Notes: a model not told the origin generated them from the letters alone. Positions 24,722 to 34,400 are shown, numbered from the stretch's first letter. The stretch: DNA of 64,000 nucleotides from G013214665 sp964649815 (GCA_964649815.1 CAZYQC010000006.1:27701-91700), one strand, 5' to 3'. Numbers and translations are program-made.

Positions 24722-24737
24722 TGTCCCCGCGGGGACA
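24722..24737. repeat. 16-bp palindrome TGTCCCCGCGGGGACA, copy 1
   Basis: A perfect palindrome in the 205-base convergent gap between the sulfotransferase and 5'-nucleotidase genes, followed by AGAAAAAATG on the plus strand. An identical palindrome lies 54 bases away at 24776-24791. It may form a terminator hairpin or be a binding site. Confidence 0.6.
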
Positions 24738-24770
24738 GAAAAAATGCGGTTCCGCGCGTTTGAAACAGAC

Positions 24771-24796
24771 CGGGCTGTCCCCGCGGGGACAGCCCG
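24771..24796. terminator. 26-bp perfect palindrome containing copy 2 of TGTCCCCGCGGGGACA
   Basis: The arms extend to CGGGCTG / CAGCCCG, giving a 13-bp perfect stem without a spacer. It begins 10 bases after the stop of the 5'-nucleotidase gene (minus sense) and is the likely terminator of that gene; a GTCTGTTTC run follows on the minus strand. Confidence 0.55.
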
Positions 24797-24806
24797 ATCC
24801 TTTGAC

Positions 24807-26384
24807 TTATTTCATCGTAATGCGGCCATCGGTGTAGGGCGTCACAGGGCCATTCGCGGCCATGTATTCCGCCAAGACATCCGCCAGATCTGGTCCGTAA
24901 TCATACGCATTCGCAGCGCTGCGGAACATACGGTATCCGTCACCACCATTGCGCACGTAGTTGTTGGAAACCAGACGATAGACCCGATCCATCTCGAGCG
25001 CGGCACCCCCAACCATGACATCTGAAATGCGGCTGCCCGGTTCGGCAGACGCATCAACAGTAAACGTCATGCCAGCCACCTGCGGGAACCGGCCTGCGCC
25101 GTCTTCGATCTGGCCCACACCGTTTTCAAGGGCCGCCATGATTGCGGCACCGTCAACCTCGAAGGTGGACAAGGTGTTCTGGAACGGAAGCACAGTCAGA
25201 ACTTCGCCCATCGTCACTTCGCCCGCATCAATAGAGGCACGAATACCACCGCCGTTCTGGAACGCGATTTCGACACCTTGCGCTTTGACCCGATCCAACA
25301 TCGCATCCGCGATCAACGAGCCCATCGCACATTCCATCGCCCGACAGACAGAACGGTCGCCTTCGATGGCCGCCGTCGATTGCGCCACAACCCGCGACTT
25401 CATCTCTTCGATTGGGCCCGCCAACTCGGCCACGCGCGCGACCATCGCAGGGTCCTCGGCAACGCTGGCGTCCAATAGGATCGTGTCGCCTTCGGCATAA
25501 GCCAAAGTGCCGTCGTCATTGAAGGTAAGCGTCAGGTGCCCCACGTATTTCGAATAGGCATAAGCCTGCACGACCGGCACCAAAGCGCCGCTCTCCTGGC
25601 TAACCCAGGTTGGATAAGCGCCTGCCCGCTTTGGGTCCGAGGCCGAGAGATACGTGTGGCTGTGCCCGCCGACAACGGCGTCAATGCCCGGAACCGCGGC
25701 TGCGATTGCGAGGTCTTTGTTCAGGCCCACGTGGTTCAGCGCGATGATCTTGTCGACACCTTCGGCCTCAAGCGTGGCAACATCTGCCGAGAGGCTCTCG
25801 ATTTCGTCCTGGAAGATCACGCTTTCACCTGGCGACGAGGTCTCGGCCGTGTCTGTGGCCAAAGCCGAGATGATGCCGATCTTTTCGCCACCGACCTCAA
25901 GGACCACGTGATTGGTCACTTTGCCCGCCAGAACGTTGGACTGGCTCACGTCGATATTGCCCGCGATCACAGGAAAGCTGACGTTTTCGATCAGTTTTGC
26001 AAGACCCTCTGGGCCATCATCAAATTCGTGGTTGCCGACGGCCATAACGTCAAAGCCGATGTCCTCCATAAACTCTGCTTCGACATCGCCCTTGTAGGTC
26101 GTGTACATCAACGAGCCTTGGTATTGGTCGCCCGCGTCCAGAACGATCACGTTTTCGCCCGCCAACTCTGCGCGCAGATGATCGATCATCGTTTTCACGC
26201 GCGCGACGCCGCCAAAGCACTTACCTTCTGCGTTGTCGTCCGGCCGGCAGGTCGAATCGAACCTGTTGATCGGCTCGATCCGGCTGTGCAGATCGTTGAT
26301 GTGGATTACGTGCAATGTGTAGTCGGCCTGCGCTAACCCGGCGCTTAGCGCGAGGGCGGCAGTGGCAGTCAGCAGACGTGTCAT
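24807..26384 (-). CDS. Periplasmic 5'-nucleotidase / 2',3'-cyclic phosphodiesterase (UshA family)
   Basis: 525 residues from ATG at 26384 (MTRLLTATAALALSAGLAQA), a typical signal peptide with GGAG 6 bases before the start. Metallophosphatase motifs are all present: HINDLHSR, VLDAGDQYQG, AVGNHEFDDG, ALNHVG and GGHSHTYL. The C-terminal domain holds the substrate-binding FQNGGGIRA. It dephosphorylates extracellular nucleotides so that nucleosides and phosphate can be taken up. This complements the salvage operon at 51.6-55.2 kb. A possible Pho-box-like sequence lies just upstream. Confidence 0.92.
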   Translation of the reverse strand: MTRLLTATAALALSAGLAQADYTLHVIHINDLHSRIEPINRFDSTCRPDDNAEGKCFGGVARVKTMIDHLRAELAGENVIVLDAGDQYQGSLMYTTYKGDVEAEFMEDIGFDVMAVGNHEFDDGPEGLAKLIENVSFPVIAGNIDVSQSNVLAGKVTNHVVLEVGGEKIGIISALATDTAETSSPGESVIFQDEIESLSADVATLEAEGVDKIIALNHVGLNKDLAIAAAVPGIDAVVGGHSHTYLSASDPKRAGAYPTWVSQESGALVPVVQAYAYSKYVGHLTLTFNDDGTLAYAEGDTILLDASVAEDPAMVARVAELAGPIEEMKSRVVAQSTAAIEGDRSVCRAMECAMGSLIADAMLDRVKAQGVEIAFQNGGGIRASIDAGEVTMGEVLTVLPFQNTLSTFEVDGAAIMAALENGVGQIEDGAGRFPQVAGMTFTVDASAEPGSRISDVMVGGAALEMDRVYRLVSNNYVRNGGDGYRMFRSAANAYDYGPDLADVLAEYMAANGPVTPYTDGRITMK

Positions 26385-26404
26385 CGGTGTCTCCAAGTTT
26401 GATT

Positions 26405-26422
26405 GTAACGGTTTTATGAAGG
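26405..26422 (-). promoter_or_regulatory. Weak Pho-box-like sequence upstream of the 5'-nucleotidase gene
   Basis: On the minus strand CCTTCATAAAACCGTTAC resembles the PhoB box (CTGTCAT-AAAT-CTGTCAC), matching five of seven bases in each half and keeping the 4-base A-rich spacer. It ends 20 bases before the ATG, which leaves little room for a -10 element and leader, so the call is tentative. Confidence 0.25.
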
Positions 26423-26532
26423 CAGTGTGTGTTAGCCACAGGCTCGGAGTCAAAGCGATTTGTGTGAAAGTGACGCGACAAGAGCGCCAGCTGCCGCTTG
26501 ACGCCGAAATTTGAGCGGCGCATCAATCGCGC

Positions 26533-26871
26533 ATGCTGATCTACAAGATTTTTCGCGCCGAAGAATGGGCCGACTTTGAAAGCGCCGGAGAGACGCAGGG
26601 CGCTCCGATCGATCTGGCCGATGGGTACATCCATTTTTCAACCGCCGCGCAGGCCGCCGAAACGGCGGCGAAACACTTTGCCGGAGGTCAAGGATTGGTC
26701 CTGGTGGCTGTCGACGCAGAGGGGTTGGGCGACGCTCTTAAGTGGGAAGTGTCCCGCGGTGGCGCAAAGTTTCCGCATCTCTACCGAGATTTGGATATGA
26801 CAGATGTGGTGTGGTGCAAACCTCTACCGCTCATTGATGGCGCCCATCGCTTTCCAGAGGACATGATATGA
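26533..26871 (+). CDS. DUF952 family protein
   Basis: 112 residues beginning MLIYKIF and containing the family signatures D-G-Y-I-H-F-S-T-A-A-Q and W-E-x-S-R-G-G-A-K-F-P-H-L-Y-R near the C-terminus. DUF952 proteins are small cytoplasmic proteins of unknown function, related in sequence to glutathione S-transferase-associated proteins in some annotations. Its last bases overlap the DUF1330 gene (ATGA), which in turn overlaps pyrD, so all three are one translation-coupled operon. Confidence 0.85.
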   Translation: MLIYKIFRAEEWADFESAGETQGAPIDLADGYIHFSTAAQAAETAAKHFAGGQGLVLVAVDAEGLGDALKWEVSRGGAKFPHLYRDLDMTDVVWCKPLPLIDGAHRFPEDMI

Positions 26872-27302
26872 CCGAAGCCTTTGTTGATCCGACCCGCGCG
26901 CAATTCGACGTCTTCAAAGGGCTGGATCGCGACCACCCGATCGAGATGCTCAACCTGGTTCGGTTTCGCGAAAAGGCCGCCTATCCCGATGGGCACGCCT
27001 TGGCAGGGGCGGGGCTGAGCGGGGCCGAAGCATATGCCAATTACGGCAAAGACACCGCGCATATCCTGGAAAAAGTCGGCGGGTCGATTCTGTGGCGGGG
27101 TCGGTTTGAGACGGTTCTGATCGGGCCGGACGATGAACACTGGGATGCCGCCTTTATCGCGCGCTACCCGACGGCGGGGGCGTTCATGGCAATGGTGACG
27201 GATCCCGAATACCAGGTCGCAGTGGTCCACCGCCAAGCCGCCGTTTTTACCTCGCGCTTGATACGCAACGCACCGCTGGATGGCGGCGCAGCCTTCGGAT
27301 GA
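26868..27302 (+). CDS. DUF1330 family protein
   Basis: 144 residues with the DUF1330 ferredoxin-like fold: P-I-E-M-L-N-L-V-R-F-R near the start, an A-Y-A-N-Y-G segment, R-F-E-T-V-L-I-G and Y-P-T-A-G-A-F-M-A-M-V. Function is unknown; the fold resembles dimeric alpha-beta-barrel enzymes and monooxygenases. It is overlapped by both neighbours (ATGA on each side), placing it in the DUF952-DUF1330-pyrD operon. Confidence 0.85.
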   Translation: MTEAFVDPTRAQFDVFKGLDRDHPIEMLNLVRFREKAAYPDGHALAGAGLSGAEAYANYGKDTAHILEKVGGSILWRGRFETVLIGPDDEHWDAAFIARYPTAGAFMAMVTDPEYQVAVVHRQAAVFTSRLIRNAPLDGGAAFG

Positions 27303-28342
27303 AAGCGCTTGCTGAACGCATGGCCTTGCGCGCTTTTCGCAATGTGGACCCCGAGACCGCGCACGGCCTTGCACTAAAGGCGCTTCATTCGCCCTTTGCA
27401 GATTTGCCGGGTCCCGTGACGTCGCCCCGATTGGCGACATCGGTGGCCGGCATGCGCCTGCCAAACCCGGTCGGGTTGGCGGCGGGATTTGACAAGAATG
27501 CAACGGCGCTTGGGCCGCTGATGAAGGCCGGTTTCGGCTTTTTGGAAGTGGGTGCCGCCACCCCCAAGGCGCAACCGGGCAACCCCAAGCCGCGTTTGTT
27601 TCGCCTGACCGAGGATCAAGCGGCCATCAACCGATTTGGGTTCAACAATGACGGCATGTCAGACATCGTGCGCCGTCTGTCTATGCGTCCCGCTGGCATA
27701 GCGGTTGGATTGAACCTGGGCGCAAACAAAGACAGCGCCGATCGCGCCGCCGATTTTGCGACCGTTTTGACCGCCGCAAAAGACCACGTGGATTTCGCGA
27801 CGGTCAATGTCTCGTCACCCAACACAGAAAAGCTGCGGGATTTGCAGGGGGCAGAGGCTTTGGCCGCTTTGCTGGACGGCGTGATGGCCGTGCGCGGCGA
27901 TGTGCCTGTGTTCCTCAAGATCGCCCCAGATTTGACACCTGCCGAGATTGAGGATGTCGCCAATATCGCCGCGCGGGCGCAGATCGCGGGGATCATCGCG
28001 ACGAACACAACCCTTGATCGCGCGGGCCTTCACAGTCGCCATGCGGCCCAGACCGGCGGTCTGTCCGGCCAGCCCTTGTTCGAAAAGTCGACACGGGTGC
28101 TGGCGCATTTGTCTGAATTGACCGAGCTGCCGATCATCGGGGTGGGCGGCGTTGCCTCGGCGGAACAGGCTTTGGCCAAGATACAGGCCGGGGCCGAGGC
28201 CGTGCAGCTTTATACCGGTATGGTTTATGGCGGTCTGTCGCTGGCGCGGCGGATCGCACGTGACCTTGACGCCTTGCTGCACGCGCAGGGGTTTGCAAAC
28301 GTCAGCGATGCCGTGGGGACAGATAAGGCCCGCTGGCTTTAG
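27299..28342 (+). CDS. pyrD: Dihydroorotate dehydrogenase (quinone), class 2
   Basis: 347 residues. The N-terminal membrane-association helices (RMALRAFRNVDPETAHGLAL) mark the class 2, quinone-linked enzyme. FMN and substrate motifs include G-L-A-A-G-F-D-K-N, R-F-G-F-N-N-D-G and V-N-V-S-S-P-N-T with the catalytic Ser in that region, then GVGGVASAEQAL and Y-T-G-M-V-Y-G-G near the end. It oxidises dihydroorotate to orotate in de novo pyrimidine synthesis. It overlaps the convergent MATE gene by 4 bases at the 3' ends. Confidence 0.96.
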   Translation: MKALAERMALRAFRNVDPETAHGLALKALHSPFADLPGPVTSPRLATSVAGMRLPNPVGLAAGFDKNATALGPLMKAGFGFLEVGAATPKAQPGNPKPRLFRLTEDQAAINRFGFNNDGMSDIVRRLSMRPAGIAVGLNLGANKDSADRAADFATVLTAAKDHVDFATVNVSSPNTEKLRDLQGAEALAALLDGVMAVRGDVPVFLKIAPDLTPAEIEDVANIAARAQIAGIIATNTTLDRAGLHSRHAAQTGGLSGQPLFEKSTRVLAHLSELTELPIIGVGGVASAEQALAKIQAGAEAVQLYTGMVYGGLSLARRIARDLDALLHAQGFANVSDAVGTDKARWL

Positions 28343-29667
28343 TCGCCTTCGGTCACGCCGCGTTCCAAGGCCGGGTATTTGAGCCAGAGCGTGACGCCCC
28401 GCGCAATGAACGAGATCAACAGCGCGACCCAGAGGCCGTGATTGCCGAACACAGGCACAAAGACCAGCAGAGCCGCAACATAGATCGCAAAGCTGACGGC
28501 CATCATGTTGCGCATGTCCCGGGTGCGGGTCGCGCCTATAAAGATCCCGTCCAGCATGAACGGCGCGATCCCCACAACCGGCGACAAAATCAGCCAGAAC
28601 AGATATTGGCGCGCTTCTGCGCGGACCTCTTCGGAAGTGGTCAGCAGGTCGATGAACCACGGGCCCAGCGCGAGGTAAACCGCAGACAAAAGCACGACCA
28701 GACCGGCGCCCCAGATCGATGATAAGATGGCAGCGCGGCGCAATCGGCCCACGGCGCGGGCTCCGACCGCCTGACCGACCAGAGCCTCTGCGGAAAAGGC
28801 AAAACCGTCCATGATGTAGGCGGCGATGGTGACAAACTGCATCAGCACCTGGTTCGCGGCCAAGGTGACATCGCCCATCGAGGCACCGATAAAGAGGAAG
28901 GCCAAAAAGATCAGCTGCAGCAAAAGCGAGCGCAGAAGAATGTCGGACGAAACATTGGTCAGCCGACGCAGCTTGTCGCGCTGGAGGATCACCTCGGGCG
29001 AGAGGAATGCTGCGCTGCGGAAAGCAGAGCGGCAAAACCAGAGCCCGACGGCAAGCCCGGTCCATTCTGCCAGGAATGTGCCCCAGGCAACACCTTCGAC
29101 GCCCCAGCCGAGCCCCAGAACGAACCAAAAGTCCAAGGCGACGTTCAGGCCGTTCATCACCAGTTGAACCACGAGGACAGCGCGCGTGCGTTCTTGGGCG
29201 ATCAGCCATCCCGTGATCCCAAAAAGCGCAATGGCCGCGGGCGCGGACCAAATGCGGATCGCCATGTAGTCGCGGGTCAGTGTCTCGACCTCGGGACTGG
29301 CGGGGGCAAAGGCGAAGGCAAGCCAAAAGAGCGGGGCTTGCAACACGATCAAGAGCAAACCTGCCCCGCCGCCAATGATCAATGCGCGGGAAAGAAGGGC
29401 CGAGATTTCTTGGTGATCCCCCTGCCCCAAGGCTTGCGCCGCCAGGCCCGTAATGCCCATGCGCAGAAAGCCGAACAGCCAATAGGCAAGCGACAGCAGG
29501 ATCGCGCCAAGTCCCACAGCACCGATAGGCGCGGCCTCGCCCAACTGGCCCACCACGCCAGTATCAACGGCCCCCAAGATCGGGACGGTTGCATTCGACA
29601 GCACAATCGGCACGGCAATGTGCAGCACCCGCCGGTGGGTGATTGGACTGTCTGCGGCCGATGTCAT
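28339..29667 (-). CDS. MATE-family efflux transporter
   Basis: 442 residues with about 12 hydrophobic segments and the two-fold repeated MATE architecture; A-V-D-T-G-V-V-G-Q-L-G near residue 35 is the family signature, as in DinF-like members. It exports cationic or drug-like compounds by Na+ or H+ antiport. It is the last gene of the PaaI-PaaI-MATE operon (ATGA overlap with the thioesterase), and its 3' end overlaps pyrD on the other strand. The partnership with two thioesterases is not obvious. Confidence 0.92.
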   Translation of the reverse strand: MTSAADSPITHRRVLHIAVPIVLSNATVPILGAVDTGVVGQLGEAAPIGAVGLGAILLSLAYWLFGFLRMGITGLAAQALGQGDHQEISALLSRALIIGGGAGLLLIVLQAPLFWLAFAFAPASPEVETLTRDYMAIRIWSAPAAIALFGITGWLIAQERTRAVLVVQLVMNGLNVALDFWFVLGLGWGVEGVAWGTFLAEWTGLAVGLWFCRSAFRSAAFLSPEVILQRDKLRRLTNVSSDILLRSLLLQLIFLAFLFIGASMGDVTLAANQVLMQFVTIAAYIMDGFAFSAEALVGQAVGARAVGRLRRAAILSSIWGAGLVVLLSAVYLALGPWFIDLLTTSEEVRAEARQYLFWLILSPVVGIAPFMLDGIFIGATRTRDMRNMMAVSFAIYVAALLVFVPVFGNHGLWVALLISFIARGVTLWLKYPALERGVTEGD

Positions 29668-30164
29668 GCGTCGCGGGGCATCACGAAATGGCCGGTGGCC
29701 TGCGCAAAAAGCCTGTTGCGATTGTCTTGCCAGCCTTCGACATGCACGCTGGCGTAGCGCCGGCCCGACCGATTGATCCGCGCGCGCGCATAGGCGTCGC
29801 GCGGCAGGCCGGAGCGAAGATAATCAATTGAAAAATCTACTGTTTTAGGAAGCCTTGGCATTTTGGGCTGGCCGGTCTCATCAGCGAGCATGCCTGCTTC
29901 GACATCATCCCACATCGCGTGCCACGTCAGCGTCACATGGGCGGTGATTTCAAGAAATGCAGCCGTCACGCCGCCATGAAGGGCCGGCAGGGTCGGATTA
30001 CCGATCAGCTTGTCGCTATAGCTGAGAACGCCGGTCAATTCGTCGCCGCGCCGATCAAACGACACGCCAAGGTATTGGATGTAGGGAACGCCTTCGATCA
30101 GGCTGGCGAGCGCTGCGTCGCGCCTTTGTTTCACCTTTTGCACGGGTTCTGGTTTGGTCGTCAT
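29664..30164 (-). CDS. PaaI-family hot-dog thioesterase (second copy)
   Basis: 166 residues with the hot-dog core: P-A-L-H-G-G-V-T-A-A-F-L-E-I-T-A (the HGG helix entry) and K-T-V-D-F-S-I-D-Y-L-R-S-G strand. Family members hydrolyse acyl- or aryl-CoA thioesters. Start and stop overlap both neighbours (ATGA). It is a paralogue of the preceding 149-residue protein; the pair might form a hetero-oligomer. Substrate unknown. Confidence 0.88.
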   Translation of the reverse strand: MTTKPEPVQKVKQRRDAALASLIEGVPYIQYLGVSFDRRGDELTGVLSYSDKLIGNPTLPALHGGVTAAFLEITAHVTLTWHAMWDDVEAGMLADETGQPKMPRLPKTVDFSIDYLRSGLPRDAYARARINRSGRRYASVHVEGWQDNRNRLFAQATGHFVMPRDA

Positions 30165-30610
30165 GACGTGGCCTTCCCTGATCCTGAGCTGGGTCCCGAC
30201 ACGGTAAAGGCTCCGACGGCGGTGGCGACGGGGTTTTCCTTGTCATCGTCCATTGCAGTTGCGCGCACAAAGGCCACCGAGCGGGTCAGATGATAACATT
30301 CAGCGCGCACGCGTAGCCCTTGGCCTGGGGTGGCTGTGCGCATGTAGTCGATGCGCAAATCCAGCGTCGCCGTCACGCCCGGGTTGTCGGGGTGCGAAAT
30401 GACAGCCGCGCCACAGCACGTGTCCAAGAGCGCAGAGACCGCTCCGCCCGCCATGACCCCCGTTTCGGGATCACCGATAAGGCGCGTGTCGTAGGGCATG
30501 CTCATCTCGGCCACGCCGGGGCCGATCTCGTCCAGGACCATATTCAGGTCGCCGCAATGCGGGATGGCCATCATGAATTGACGGGCAATGTCGGCTTTTA
30601 CGTCCACCAT
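30161..30610 (-). CDS. PaaI-family hot-dog thioesterase (first copy)
   Basis: About 149 residues starting at ATG 30610 (MVDVKADIA). The frame stays open upstream but would then overlap the divergent MerR gene, so the shorter form is used. Hot-dog motifs: G-V-M-A-G-G-A-V-S-A-L-L-D-T-C-C-G and T-L-D-L-R-I-D-Y-M-R. It is the first gene of the thioesterase-thioesterase-MATE operon, divergent from a MerR regulator which probably controls it. Confidence 0.85.
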   Translation of the reverse strand: MVDVKADIARQFMMAIPHCGDLNMVLDEIGPGVAEMSMPYDTRLIGDPETGVMAGGAVSALLDTCCGAAVISHPDNPGVTATLDLRIDYMRTATPGQGLRVRAECYHLTRSVAFVRATAMDDDKENPVATAVGAFTVSGPSSGSGKATS

Positions 30611-30701
30611 AGGGTCGTTCACTTCGGTTTTTTCCAGTCTTATGTGCTGCAGTGCAGATAAGGGCAAGAGGATGCCTTGCTCTTTCCCCGGGGGAAGCCT
30701 A

Positions 30702-30717
30702 CCCTTGCGCGCAAGGG
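30702..30717. promoter_or_regulatory. 16-bp perfect palindrome in the MerR leader
   Basis: CCCTTGCGCGCAAGGG is a perfect palindrome that overlaps the SD region (AAGGGAGAG) of the MerR gene at 30731. It could be an operator for autoregulation or a hairpin that hides the SD. Confidence 0.4.
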
Positions 30718-30730
30718 AGAGATCAAAGCC

Positions 30731-31111
30731 ATGGCAGACGACCGCTTGAGCTTTAAAGAGATGTGTGCGGCGTTCGATGTAACGCCCCGCACATTGCGGT
30801 ACTATGAGTACATCGAGCTCCTGCAACCTGACCGCGAGGGGCGCAGCCGATTTTACGGCCCGCGCGAGCGGGCAAGGATGAAGCTGATCCTGCGGGGTCG
30901 CAAGTTCGGCTTTCAGCTGGAAGACATCCGGCAATGGCTGTTGATCTATGAAAACGAAGGCACGAACGCCCAAATGGAAGTTTGGATGGAAATGTCTGGA
31001 CGCCAGTTGAACGAGCTTAAAGACCAGCGCGCGCAATTGGATGAGGCGATTGACGAGCTGGGCCAGCTGCGCGGTGAGGTTGAAGCCTATTTGGCCAAGC
31101 AGGCCTCTTAG
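30731..31111 (+). CDS. MerR-family transcriptional regulator (first paralogue)
   Basis: 126 residues from ATG at 30731 (MADDRLSF), with AGGGAG upstream. The winged helix reads FKEMCAAFDVTPRTLRYYE, followed by a long dimerisation helix rich in Gln/Glu/Leu (about 75-120). It has no effector domain and no metal-binding Cys, as in LiuR-like short MerR regulators. It is closely related to the MerR at 37385 (shared REMC/KEMC.AFDVTPRTLR and LILRG.(K/R)FGF.LE.IR). It is divergent from the thioesterase operon, its probable target. Confidence 0.88.
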   Translation: MADDRLSFKEMCAAFDVTPRTLRYYEYIELLQPDREGRSRFYGPRERARMKLILRGRKFGFQLEDIRQWLLIYENEGTNAQMEVWMEMSGRQLNELKDQRAQLDEAIDELGQLRGEVEAYLAKQAS

Positions 31112-31481
31112 CACCTGAATTTCTCAGGCGGTCTGAGACATACAGTTGCTAGTCTTCAGCCTTCAATCTGTTTTTCGACGCCTGATGCCACAGGTGATTT
31201 GGTAGCGGTTGTGCGGATCACGTCGGAGGAACGGGCTGTGTTTTGGATCTTCTTTGCAGTTCGAAAATTGAGCGCACAGCGCGATGGGTTTAGGTGTCTG
31301 ACCGATGCGTTAGTGCCGCGCATATTGCAGTCGCAGCACGTGTGGGCCGGCGGTGTGCATAATGGGAATGCAGTGCGGTGAATTGGCCCGTCACTGAGCC
31401 AATTCACCGTTGCCTGCATGCCTGCTGCGGTCTTTTCAACCGTTCTTCTGGGGATGCTGTGTTGCCTGTTTTAGCGTTCGC
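31112..31481. other. 370-base region without a supported gene
   Basis: Between the MerR stop and the end of the RND gene. It holds a small hairpin right after the MerR stop (TCTCAG/CTGAGA, 31122-31138, possible terminator) and a strong 12-bp inverted repeat (31376-31409, listed separately). Reading frames of 60 residues (plus, 31199-31381) and 87 residues (minus, 31156-31419) are open but have no SD and resemble nothing I know. It may be a decayed gene. Confidence 0.5.
31376..31409. terminator. 12-bp perfect inverted repeat downstream of the RND pump gene
   Basis: CGGTGAATTGGC (31376-31387) pairs with GCCAATTCACCG (31398-31409), loop of 10 bases. It lies 70 bases beyond the stop of the RND gene (minus sense). 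Without a T tract it could be a factor-assisted terminator, or the trace of an inserted element. Confidence 0.45.
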
Positions 31482-34400
31482 CTATTCGGCCGCGTGCAGC
31501 AGCAGCACGACATCCCGGGTGTCGGGCATAAGATCGGCGGCTGGTTTCTTGACCCGCTTGCGCACCAGCGCAAACATCGGCGGGGTGAAGTAAAAGCTGA
31601 CCACCGTTGACAGCAACACGCCTCCGGCGATGGACACTGCGAATGGGGGCCAGAAGGCGCCACCGTCAAGGATCAGGGGCAGGAAGCCGCCAAAGGTCGT
31701 GATTGTGGTCGAGATGATGTGGCGGCTGGATCCTGTGACAACGCGGACCATCGCCTCTTGATCGCCGGATGCGGCGTCTTCGTCCGCTTGCAGGGCCGTC
31801 AGGATGATGATGGCGGCGTTGATGGACACGCCGATGGACCCGATCACACCGATGATTGCGACCACGCCGAAGGGGTATTGCATGATGGCCAGAGACAGCA
31901 TCGAGAGTCCCGCCGCCAGGACGCAGACGACAAGCGTCACCGTTGCCAATCGGAAGGAGTTGAACGTCAGCACGATCGTGGCCACGGTCAGCGTGACAAT
32001 CAGGCCGACCGAGGCAAGCAAATTGCCCACGGTGTTCGAGCGGGCGTCGCTGTCGCCACCGAGGCTGAGCGTATAGCCGGTTGGCATTTCAAAGCCCCGC
32101 TCATCGAGGGCCACGAGCACCTGTTGCAAAGCTTCTTCGGGCAGAACGTCGGGGACAAGGAAGGCCTGAATGACATTTTCCCGTGCGCCATCGACACGTG
32201 TGATGATGCTTTCTGCGGGTTCGACGACAGGCGTGGCGATTTCAGACAGCGGCACGGCAGGGAAAGCGCCGCGCGCAGAGATCACAGGTGCGTTGGGCAG
32301 AAGGATTGGCATGTCAGCAATCGCCTGAAGATCGCCGCGCAAGCCGTCGCCAAACCGCACGCGCACGGCCAATTGTTCCGTCCCTTCGACCAAAGAGCCT
32401 CCGGTTACGCCAACAAGGGCTGCGTCAAGCTGAGCGGCCACGTCTGCCACGTCGAGGCCAAGCAGGCGGGCTTTGTCTTCGTCGATATTGAAGCGTACCT
32501 TGGGGGCGCCGCCGTTGACGCCTGCGCGGGCCTGGGTGACGAGATCAAGATCAGACATGATCGCGCGCACTTCGTCGCCCAAGGCGCGCAATGTGGCGAT
32601 GTCCTGCCCCTGGATTTTGATTTCGACGGGGGCATCGACAGGGGGGCCTTGGACCAGACCGCGCACGATCACTTGCGCCTGTGGAAAGGCGCTGTCGAAA
32701 CGTTGCTGCAAGCTGCCCACCAGTCGGGCGGCATCGGCATCGGTTTCGGTGGTGATCATGGCCTGGGCAAAGCCGGGTTCCTGACTGCGGCCACCGACGA
32801 TGTTATAGTAAAACGCAGGGCCAGAAGCGCCGATGGACCAATAGATGCTGCGCAGACTCTCGTCCGCACGAATGATCGCGTCCATGTCGTTTGCGACACG
32901 GGTTGTCTCGGTGATGGCGCTGCCGGGTGGCATGGTGACTTCGATGTAGAACTGGTTACGCTCGACGCCGGGGAAAAACTGAGCCGTGAGCGTCGGGAAC
33001 GAGACAAAGCCCAGCACAGGCAAGATAAGTGACAACGCGACGGCACGGATGGGGTTTGTCACGGCAAACCGGATCGAGCTTTCAAAGAGGCGGCCAAGCC
33101 AGCGCAGTTGGACCCCATTCGCGAATGCTCCACGGGTTTCCGAAGACGGCAAGATCCATCCTGCAATGGCCGGGGTCACAGTCAGCGCGATCAACAGCGA
33201 CCAGAAGAGCATAAGCACAACGGCAATGGCGATCGAGCCAACAAAGTCACCAGCAGGCCCCGGCAGCAGGATCATCGGCGTAAAGGCCAAGGCAGTTGTC
33301 ACGGTCGAGGCAAAAAGCGGCGCGGCCAGGCGTTTGACAGCATCGCTGACAGCGGCCTCTCGCGCCATGCCCGCTTTGAGACGCTTGCGGATTTCGTCGG
33401 CCATGACGATTGCGGCGTCGACCAAAAGACCCAGAGCCACGATCAGGCCTGTTACAGACATCTGGTGGATGGGCAGGCCGATCATGTTCATCGTGGCCAG
33501 CGTGGCCAGCGAAACCACAGGCAGCACTGCCGCCACGATAAGGGCCGCGCGGACGCCGAGGGTCAGCAGCAGAACAGCAACAACCAATCCAACACCGATG
33601 GCCATGTTGAGGCCAACTTCGGCCAAGCGGTCAACGGTATAGGTGCTTTGATCAAAGAGCAGCGTTTCTTCGATGCCCAAGGGCACTTGATCTGCCCCTG
33701 CAGCGAGTTCGGACTTCACGAAACCCATCCAGCGGTCGATCTGTTGGCCATCTTGGGCCAGCGTGCCGATCAGGATGGCGGGTTTGCCGTTGGCAAAGGC
33801 CAGCTCTTCTGTGGGTGTCTTTGGCCCGCGCGTGATGCGCGCGATATCGGCCAGACGCACGGTCGCGCCATCATCGCTTTCGCGCAGGACGATCTGACGG
33901 ATGCGGTCCATCGTTTCGATCTCACCGCTGACGCCGATGGTCAGGTCAACGCCACCTTGCAACCGACCCGCCTGCACTTTGCCGTCCGCCTCGGCCACGC
34001 GCGCTGAAATCTCTCGGGCCGAGAGACCCAGTGCGGCGGCCTTTTCCAGATCAACGCGGATCAGGACTTCTTCCTCGGGCAGGCCAAAATAGTCTACGGC
34101 GCGCGTGCCTGGGATAGCACGCAGACGGTCACCAAGCGCTTCGGCATGGCGCCCCATGAGCGTCAGCGGCATATCCGGTTCGGTGGAGGTCACAGAGATC
34201 ACGCCGGAATAGGCCGAGATGCCTTCGGCGTTGAAATCCGGGGCTAGAACACCGGCGGGGAAATTGCGCCGCGCGTCTTCAACAGCGTCGCGCGCCTCGG
34301 CCCAGATTTGCTCGATCGCGTCGTCTTCTAATGTTTCCAGCAAGTCGATCGAAATCACAGAGACACCGGTGCGCGAGACCGAAGAAATCTGATCAATTTC

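Noticed and set aside
27815..29482. 555-residue minus-strand open frame across pyrD and the MATE gene
   Set aside because: It spans two well-supported genes in another frame and has no SD or motifs.
31156..31419. 87-residue minus-strand frame in the gene-less region
   Set aside because: No SD, runs through the 12-bp hairpin, no recognisable family; kept only as a possible relic.
31719..33032. 437-residue plus-strand open frame antisense to the RND pump
   Set aside because: Shadow of a conserved RND gene; composition and lack of motifs argue against it.
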